From assembly GCA_021780395.1 (NCBI GenBank), contig JAJXYU010000104.1:1-13345 (forward strand): a stretch of DNA of 13,345 nt. Direction: 5' to 3'. Every line of letters begins with the position of its first letter. Within the stretch, counting starts at the first letter, position 1. The notes under the pieces are model-generated. The model saw nothing but the letters and a program-made list of their open reading frames with translations, did not search any database and was not told where the DNA came from. Positions 9,436 through 13,345 of the stretch are shown here, piece by piece. The DNA comes from Pseudomonadota bacterium (GTDB taxonomy: Bacteria; Pseudomonadota; Gammaproteobacteria; Steroidobacterales; Steroidobacteraceae). The translations under genes and the position numbers were made by a program.

Positions 9436-10288
9436 TCGAGTACCGGAAGGTGCGCATCGCCATGTCGGCGCGGCGACCTCGACGCAATTCGAACGCGTAG
9501 TACAGGAACCGGGCGTTCAGCGGCAGCACCGCGACCAGGTACACGAGCCCCGAGAGCCGCGTGAGGACCGGGAGCAAGGTGCACAGCACCAGCAGGACCG
9601 TGTACAGCACGATCTGCAGTCGCGTGAATTCGATGCCGTGGGTCACCGGCAGCATCGGGATCCCGACCTTCGCGTATTCGTCGCGCCGCGCGATCGCGAG
9701 CGCCCAGAAATGTGGCGGCGTCCACGTGAAGATGATCAGGAACAGCGGCAACGCATGCGGATCGAGGTGGCCGGTCACCGCGGCCCAGCCGAGCAGCGGC
9801 GGCGCCGCGCCGGCGGCGCCGCCGATCACGATGTTCTGGGGCGTGGCGCGCTTCAGCCAGCGCGTGTAGACCAGCGCGTAGCCGATCAATGAAGCGAAGG
9901 TCAGCACCGCGGTCAACGGGTTCACGCCGAACCACAGCACCATCATCGAGACGATCGCGAGCGCGGTCGCGAATGAAAGCGCCTGCGATTCGCCGAGGCT
10001 GCCGGTCGGCAGCGGCCGGCCGCGCGTGCGCGACATCTGCTGGTCGATCCGGCGGTCCAGCACGTGGTTGAACGCTGCCGCGGATCCCGACGCCAGCGCG
10101 ATCCCGAGGGTGCCGAGGAGCAGGGGTTCGAGCGGCACCATACCCGGCGACGCGAGCAACATCCCGACGACCGCGGTGAAAACGATCATCAGGCTGACCT
10201 TCGGCTTGGTCAGCTCCAGGAAATCGCGCCATCGGCCCACGCCGGCCGGGGCGGCTGCGACCACGGAATTCTCCGGAACGATCGGCAT
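9371..10288 (-). CDS. cyoE: Protoheme IX farnesyltransferase (heme O synthase)
   Basis: 305 residues, an inner-membrane UbiA-family prenyltransferase that attaches farnesyl to heme B to give heme O, the substrate of CtaA. The first Asp-rich motif is NHVLDRRIDQQMSRTRGRP (74-92), with D78 and D82 for Mg-diphosphate binding. The second conserved block reads KRATPQNIVIGGAAGAAPP, and DEYAKVGIPMLP matches the third. About nine hydrophobic segments are spread along the chain. The start is ATG at 10288, 4 bp after the ctaA stop, so it is the last gene of the SURF1-ctaA operon. The alternative name is ctaB; placement beside ctaA suits an aa3-type oxidase rather than cytochrome bo. Its last 65 bp overlap the convergent Mo hydroxylase gene. 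Confidence 0.96.
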   Translation of the reverse strand: MPIVPENSVVAAAPAGVGRWRDFLELTKPKVSLMIVFTAVVGMLLASPGMVPLEPLLLGTLGIALASGSAAAFNHVLDRRIDQQMSRTRGRPLPTGSLGESQALSFATALAIVSMMVLWFGVNPLTAVLTFASLIGYALVYTRWLKRATPQNIVIGGAAGAAPPLLGWAAVTGHLDPHALPLFLIIFTWTPPHFWALAIARRDEYAKVGIPMLPVTHGIEFTRLQIVLYTVLLVLCTLLPVLTRLSGLVYLVAVLPLNARFLYYAFELRRGRRADMAMRTFRYSITYLMLLFAALILDHYFLIRV

Positions 10289-10292
10289 CGAG

Positions 10293-11273
10293 CTAGGTTA
10301 CCACGGCGAGGACCGGCGACGGCCACAGCCGGCGCAGCACGGTCACCATCGACAGCAGCAGGAGCGCTGCCCCGGCGTTGTGCATCGTCGCGAGCGGCAG
10401 CGGAAAGCCGAAGTGCACCATCGACACGCCGATCGTGATCTGCAGCAGCACCGCGAAGATCAGGAAGGCGCCCGCGCGTCGCAGCCGCGGTCCGGCGGCC
10501 CGCCGCACCGTGAGGATCCCGAGCGTGACCAGCGCGACCCCGGTGATCACCGCGCCGAGTCGGTGGGTGACCTGGATCGCTATGCGAGCCGGATTGGACA
10601 GGATCCCACCGTCGTAATCGATGTCGAGCCCGCGCCACAGCACGAAGGCGTCGCGGAAATCCATCTGCCGCGGCCACCACGAGGCCTGGCAGGTCGGCAG
10701 GTCGGGACAGGCCGCCGCCGCGTAGTTGGTGCTGGTCCAACCGCCGAGCGCGATCTGCAGCGCGAGGAGCACGAGGCACACGAGCGCGAATGCGCGCAGC
10801 GAGCGCTCGCGCGCGGTCGCGTCGCGCCGCTCCGGCTCCATCGACAGCCACCAGAGGATCGACAAGGTCGTCAGTCCGCCGAGCAGATGGCTGGTCACGA
10901 TCAGCGGCTTCAACAGCATCGTGACGGTGAGCGCGCCGAGCGCGCCCTGGACGCAGACCATCACGAACAGCGCGACCGCCGCACCGAGCGGCTGCCCGCG
11001 GGTCTTGCGGTTCGCGACCGCCCACGACAGCAGCACCATGATCACGACCCCGAGCGTGGTCGCGAAGTACCGATGGATCATCTCGTGCAGGGCCTTGTGG
11101 AAGCCCCTTCCAGCCTCGGGGAACACGTGGCCGTAGCATCCCGGCCAGTCCGGGCAGCCGAGACCGGCGTCGGTCAGCCGCACCCAGGCACCGAGCACGA
11201 CGACGATCGATGCGAGCAGTGCGCCGGCGAGCGCGATGCGCCGGAACCAGAGAACACGTCGTTGGGATTGCAT
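10293..11273 (-). CDS. ctaA: Heme A synthase (CtaA/COX15)
   Basis: 326 residues from the ATG at 11273. The frame stays open upstream to 11522, but that part runs through the preceding gene and has no membrane-protein character, whereas MQSQRRVLWFRR begins just before the first helix. The enzyme oxidises the C8 methyl of heme O to the formyl group of heme A. Its two four-helix halves each carry heme-binding histidines: E64/H67 in HEMIHRY and H129 (TSHLLGG) in the first, H237 (THRLGA) and H298 (MHNAGA) in the second. These match E57/H60, H123, H216 and H278 of the Bacillus enzyme. Both periplasmic loops have Cys pairs, CPDWPGC (C40, C46) and CPDLPTC (C189, C195). It lies between the SCO-like gene (5-bp gap) and cyoE (4-bp gap). 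Identification is firm. Confidence 0.95.
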   Translation of the reverse strand: MQSQRRVLWFRRIALAGALLASIVVVLGAWVRLTDAGLGCPDWPGCYGHVFPEAGRGFHKALHEMIHRYFATTLGVVIMVLLSWAVANRKTRGQPLGAAVALFVMVCVQGALGALTVTMLLKPLIVTSHLLGGLTTLSILWWLSMEPERRDATARERSLRAFALVCLVLLALQIALGGWTSTNYAAAACPDLPTCQASWWPRQMDFRDAFVLWRGLDIDYDGGILSNPARIAIQVTHRLGAVITGVALVTLGILTVRRAAGPRLRRAGAFLIFAVLLQITIGVSMVHFGFPLPLATMHNAGAALLLLSMVTVLRRLWPSPVLAVVT

Positions 11274-11278
11274 GTCGT

Positions 11279-11908
11279 TCAGCCGATGGTCGAGAGTTGG
11301 AGGAGGCGCTGCAGGTCTTCGAGGATGCCCTTCGGAGCGGCGTCCGGCGGATAGCTCATCATGAGGTTGCCGAGCGGATCGATCAGGTAGACGCGCCCCG
11401 CCCGCAGCGGCGGAGTCCCGTGGTATCGGGGCAGCGCGGCGAGCAGCGGCGCCGCGGCGGCGGTCACCCGGACCGTGATCAGATCCGGATGCTGGGTCCG
11501 CAGGAAATGCGCATCGCAGCATGGGCCCGTCGCGAGGAATACCCGCTGCACGCGATTCGTATCCTGACCGAGTGCGAGGCGGACCTGCCGGGTCTCGTAC
11601 AGCGCCGCCCGACAGCGTTCGCCGCAGACCCCGGTGCCGACGTAGAGGATCGTCCAGCGCCGCTCGAGGAACTGCGGGCGCGTCCGTCCCGCCGGGAACA
11701 ACGGCAGCGACAGCGCCGGCACGGGATGCGGCGGGTCGACGAGATCGCCGTGACTCACGGTACCGCCGGGCCGCAGGCCCGGCGATCCGTAGAAGAGGTA
11801 CATCGCGACGGCGAGCGGCACGAAGAAGATCGCGCCGATGCCGAGCACGGTGCGGCGCCGCCGACGGCGGATCCGGTCGGCGGAGTCGAGGCTCGAAGGA
11901 TCAGTCAT
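11279..11908 (-). CDS. SCO-like, membrane-anchored thioredoxin-fold protein; probable cytochrome c oxidase assembly factor
   Basis: 209 residues. The N-terminus has an arginine block (R14-R19) followed by one hydrophobic helix (about 21-40), so by the positive-inside rule the rest should be periplasmic. The soluble part looks thioredoxin/SCO-like: WTILYVGTGVCGERC (85-99) puts a C-x3-C pair (C95, C99) after a hydrophobic strand, as in the copper-binding CxxxC of SCO proteins. VYLIDPLGNLMMSYP (173-187) fits the 'YLxDxxG' strand pair. The histidine that SCO proteins place a few residues before that YL is not there; the nearest is H163. An extra adjacent pair, C130-C131, is present. The gene overlaps the SURF1 stop by 8 bp and ends 5 bp before ctaA. 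Homologues without a proven role often sit here in gammaproteobacteria. Fold and location are well supported; copper or redox function is inferred. Confidence 0.75.
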   Translation of the reverse strand: MTDPSSLDSADRIRRRRRRTVLGIGAIFFVPLAVAMYLFYGSPGLRPGGTVSHGDLVDPPHPVPALSLPLFPAGRTRPQFLERRWTILYVGTGVCGERCRAALYETRQVRLALGQDTNRVQRVFLATGPCCDAHFLRTQHPDLITVRVTAAAAPLLAALPRYHGTPPLRAGRVYLIDPLGNLMMSYPPDAAPKGILEDLQRLLQLSTIG

Positions 11909-12653
11909 CGCTCGTCGTCCCGCCTCCGTCGATCGGCCGCAGGTTCGTGACCACGTAGATCACGAGCAAGGTCGCCGCGAGCAGGAACCACTGCACCGCG
12001 TAGGCGGTGTGCCGGATCGGGGGGAATCCCGGCGGCGTCCAATGCCGGTAATAGCCGTCCGGCTGGTCCGGGTCGAGCAGCACCTGTGGTGCGGCCCGTG
12101 CCCAGTCGGTGATGTGCAGGAGTTTGCCGAGGTCACGCTGTCGCGGATACAGCGCGATGACCGGGAAAGGCGGCGCGAGCGGGGCGCCGCCGCCGAGCCG
12201 GATGCCCGGGCGCGGCAGCTCGTCGGCCCGGCCGACGACCGTTCGCGGTCCGTTCGCCACCGCAATCGCCGGAGTGCTCCGTGGGTCCGTCCCGCGCGGG
12301 ATCCAACCGCGGTTCACCATTATCCAGCCGCCACCGGCGAGTTCGAACGGGGTCAGCACATAGTAGCCATTGCGATGTCCCGGTCCCTCCATTCCATCGA
12401 TCAGGATCTGGTGTGCCGGATCGTAGCGGCCGGCCACCCGCAGGTGCGTGAACAGCCGGACGGGCGGCGTCCTGGCGTCGATCGTGACCGCCGCGTCCGC
12501 GCCGGCCGCGAACTCGTTCCAGAGCGTCCGGGTCTCGGCGGCGCGCCGTATCTGCCAGCGGCCGAGCGCGATCAATAGCGCGAACACGACGATCGTGATC
12601 ATCGTCGTGAACGCCCGCGGCGCGAACTCGCGGCTTGCGAACCGGATCGTCAC
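11901..12653 (-). CDS. SURF1-family cytochrome oxidase biogenesis protein
   Basis: 250 residues from GTG at 12653. That start is chosen because GGAGG (12662-12666 on the minus strand) lies 8 nt upstream; a TTG at 12668 would itself include that site. SURF1 (Shy1) helps insert heme a or a3 into subunit I of aa3-type oxidases. The architecture is standard: one helix near each end (about 14-31 and 220-236) around a periplasmic domain. Family signatures are GRWQIRRA (31-38), VNRGWIPRG (113-121), YYRHW (201-205) and HTAYAVQW (215-222). It is the first gene of the operon and overlaps the SCO-like gene by 8 bp (ATGACTGA). Its start region overlaps a plus-strand promoter for the divergent DUF2909 gene. 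Family assignment is firm. Confidence 0.93.
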   Translation of the reverse strand: MTIRFASREFAPRAFTTMITIVVFALLIALGRWQIRRAAETRTLWNEFAAGADAAVTIDARTPPVRLFTHLRVAGRYDPAHQILIDGMEGPGHRNGYYVLTPFELAGGGWIMVNRGWIPRGTDPRSTPAIAVANGPRTVVGRADELPRPGIRLGGGAPLAPPFPVIALYPRQRDLGKLLHITDWARAAPQVLLDPDQPDGYYRHWTPPGFPPIRHTAYAVQWFLLAATLLVIYVVTNLRPIDGGGTTSDD

Positions 12654-12661
12654 GATATAAT
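12635..12661 (+). promoter_or_regulatory. Probable sigma-70 promoter for the twin-transmembrane gene
   Basis: A perfect TATAAT lies at 12656-12661 on the plus strand, a rare match in DNA this GC-rich. TTGCGA at 12635-12640 gives a 4-of-6 match to the -35 box with a 15-bp spacer, slightly short. Transcription would start near 12668, giving a leader of about 27 nt to the ATG at 12695 with GGAG (12684-12687) in it. The -35 and most of the -10 are inside the SURF1 coding region. Confidence 0.55.
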
Positions 12662-12666
12662 CCTCC
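12662..12666 (-). promoter_or_regulatory. Shine-Dalgarno site that fixes the SURF1 start
   Basis: GGAGG on the minus strand, 8 nt before GTG (12653-12651). This supports the GTG over the in-frame TTG at 12668. The site partly abuts the plus-strand TATAAT at 12656-12661, so two signals of opposite strands share about 15 bp. Confidence 0.7.
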
Positions 12667-12694
12667 AAGCCACTACCGGCGACGGAGCGCGTCC

Positions 12695-12901
12695 ATGCCG
12701 TTCAAACTACTCGTCATCGCGGTACTGGTCCTGATCCTGGCCAGCCTGGGCAAGGCCCTGTTCCATCTGTCGAGCCGCGACCCGAAGGACGGCGACAAGA
12801 TGGTCAAGGCCCTGGCCTGGCGGGTCGGCCTGTCGGTGTCGCTGTTCCTGCTGCTCATTCTCGCCTACTGGGCGGGCTGGATCCACCCACCGGCGGGTTG
12901 A
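12695..12901 (+). CDS. Twin-transmembrane protein (DUF2909-type), next to cytochrome oxidase genes
   Basis: 68 residues. The start is ATG at 12695 with GGAG (12684-12687) 7 nt upstream; the frame is open further left but that part lies over SURF1 and is arginine/serine-rich. Two helices at about 4-24 and 44-62 flank a short charged loop (SSRDPKDGDK), and the ending is AYWAGWIHPP. Size, the LAWRVGLSVSLF segment and location match the small DUF2909 proteins found between subunit III and SURF1 in many gammaproteobacteria. Their role is unknown; a part in oxidase assembly or stability is a guess from context. It reads opposite to both neighbours: divergent from SURF1 (41-bp gap) and convergent with subunit III (66-bp gap), so it must have its own promoter. 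Confidence 0.85.
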   Translation: MPFKLLVIAVLVLILASLGKALFHLSSRDPKDGDKMVKALAWRVGLSVSLFLLLILAYWAGWIHPPAG

Positions 12902-12930
12902 GCGCCGCGACCGTCGGGATGCGGGAGGGG

Positions 12931-12960
12931 CGCGCCCGCCCCCGGGCGGGGACGGGCGCG
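12931..12960. terminator. Strong hairpin between the twin-transmembrane gene and subunit III, probable bidirectional terminator
   Basis: CGCGCCCGCCCC (12931-12942) pairs with GGGG-A-CGGGCGCG (12948-12960): a 12-bp all-G/C stem with one bulged A and a 5-nt loop. It lies between the stops of two convergent genes, where a two-way terminator is expected. Neither side has a T-run, so it is not a classical intrinsic terminator; it may block transcription or protect 3' ends. Confidence 0.5.
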
Positions 12961-12967
12961 GAGGCGT

Positions 12968-13345
12968 TCAGAGCCAGTAGACGAAGATGAACAGCCCCAG
13001 CCAGACGACGTCCACGAAGTGCCAGTACCACGCGACGGCTTCGAAGCCGAAATGCCGCTCCGGGGTGAAGTGACCCTTCATCACCCGGAACCAGATCACG
13101 ACCAGCATGATCGCGCCGATCGTCACGTGCAGTCCGTGGAACCCGGTCAGCATGAAGAACGTCGAGCCGTAGATCCCGGTGCCGAGCTGCAGTCCGAGCC
13201 TGGTGTAGGCCTCGTGATATTCCGTCGCCTGCAGTGCGACGAACGCGAAGCCGAGCAGGAATGTCGCGGCGAGGAAGATCTTGAGGCGTCGGCGGTGACC
13301 GCGCAGCAATGCATGGTGCGCGATCGTGATCGTCACGCCCGAGGT
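12968..13345 (-). CDS. ctaE: Cytochrome c oxidase subunit III, C-terminal part (5' end outside window)
   Basis: 125 residues are visible, from TSGVTITIAHHAL to the natural end FIFVYWL; the frame stays open to the window edge. A GTG at 13334-13336 is internal, because the upstream codons (T-S-G) continue the family's conserved 'SSGVT' helix start. Subunit III is a helical membrane subunit of aa3-type oxidases that supports proton uptake and stability. Signatures include ATEYHEAY, FFMLTGFHGLHVTIG and the terminal WYWHFVDVVWLGLF, all standard for COX3. Subunits I and II and CtaG, usually just upstream, would lie beyond the right edge. It ends 66 bp from the convergent DUF2909 gene, with a hairpin between. 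The gene is also called coxC. Confidence 0.95.
   Translation of the reverse strand, partial: TSGVTITIAHHALLRGHRRRLKIFLAATFLLGFAFVALQATEYHEAYTRLGLQLGTGIYGSTFFMLTGFHGLHVTIGAIMLVVIWFRVMKGHFTPERHFGFEAVAWYWHFVDVVWLGLFIFVYWL

Noticed and set aside
11274..11522. An 83-codon N-terminal extension of CtaA.
   Set aside because: It runs through the SCO-like gene in another phase and is hydrophilic and low in conservation signals; the ATG at 11273 starts just before helix 1.
12635..12694. A 20-codon upstream extension of the twin-transmembrane protein.
   Set aside because: It has a polar Arg/Ser-rich sequence unlike the family, covers the likely promoter, and the ATG at 12695 has its own GGAG site.

Overview
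The window is GC-rich (about two thirds G+C by eye) and gene-dense, with intergenic gaps of 4 to 99 bp and many stop/start overlaps. The proteins point to a free-living aerobic gammaproteobacterium. The UvrD N-terminus is close to the E. coli form, the TrkA/TrkH pair is proteobacterial, and the heme A/COX assembly genes occur in the order seen in pseudomonads and xanthomonads. The closest order (Xanthomonadales, Nevskiales or Steroidobacterales-like) is a guess.

Layout: (1) 3-512 (+), the 3' end of an alpha/beta hydrolase gene. (2) 487-5498 (-), uvrD, trkA and trkH, read in that order: DNA helicase II, then the two parts of a Trk potassium uptake system, with trkA and trkH overlapping by 4 bp. 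(3) 5562-6635 (-), an AI-2E/PerM-family membrane permease. (4) 6735-9435 (+), a two-gene molybdenum hydroxylase of the isoquinoline 1-oxidoreductase type: a [2Fe-2S] subunit and a Tat-signal molybdopterin subunit. (5) 9371-12653 (-), a cytochrome c oxidase assembly operon in transcription order: SURF1, an SCO-like membrane-anchored thioredoxin-fold protein, CtaA (heme A synthase) and CyoE/CtaB (heme O synthase). (6) 12695-12901 (+), a 68-residue twin-transmembrane protein (DUF2909 type), divergent from SURF1. (7) 12968-13345 (-), the 3' end of cytochrome c oxidase subunit III, which runs off the window.

Region 5 and subunit III form one functional unit. CyoE converts heme B to heme O and CtaA converts heme O to heme A. 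SURF1, and possibly the SCO-like protein, help put cofactors into subunit I/II of an aa3-type oxidase whose structural genes lie to the right. The Mo hydroxylase converges on this cluster and overlaps the end of cyoE. Its electrons could in principle reach the same respiratory chain through a periplasmic cytochrome c, but no cytochrome or FAD subunit is encoded in the window.

I see no tRNA, rRNA, CRISPR array, insertion sequence or prophage. No intergenic stretch exceeds 99 bp, so nothing large is unexplained. I do not see a clear new biological system. The most useful leads are the uncharacterised SCO-like assembly protein, a TATAAT promoter for the DUF2909 gene buried in the SURF1 start region, an unusual third filter loop in TrkH, and strong GATC enrichment.
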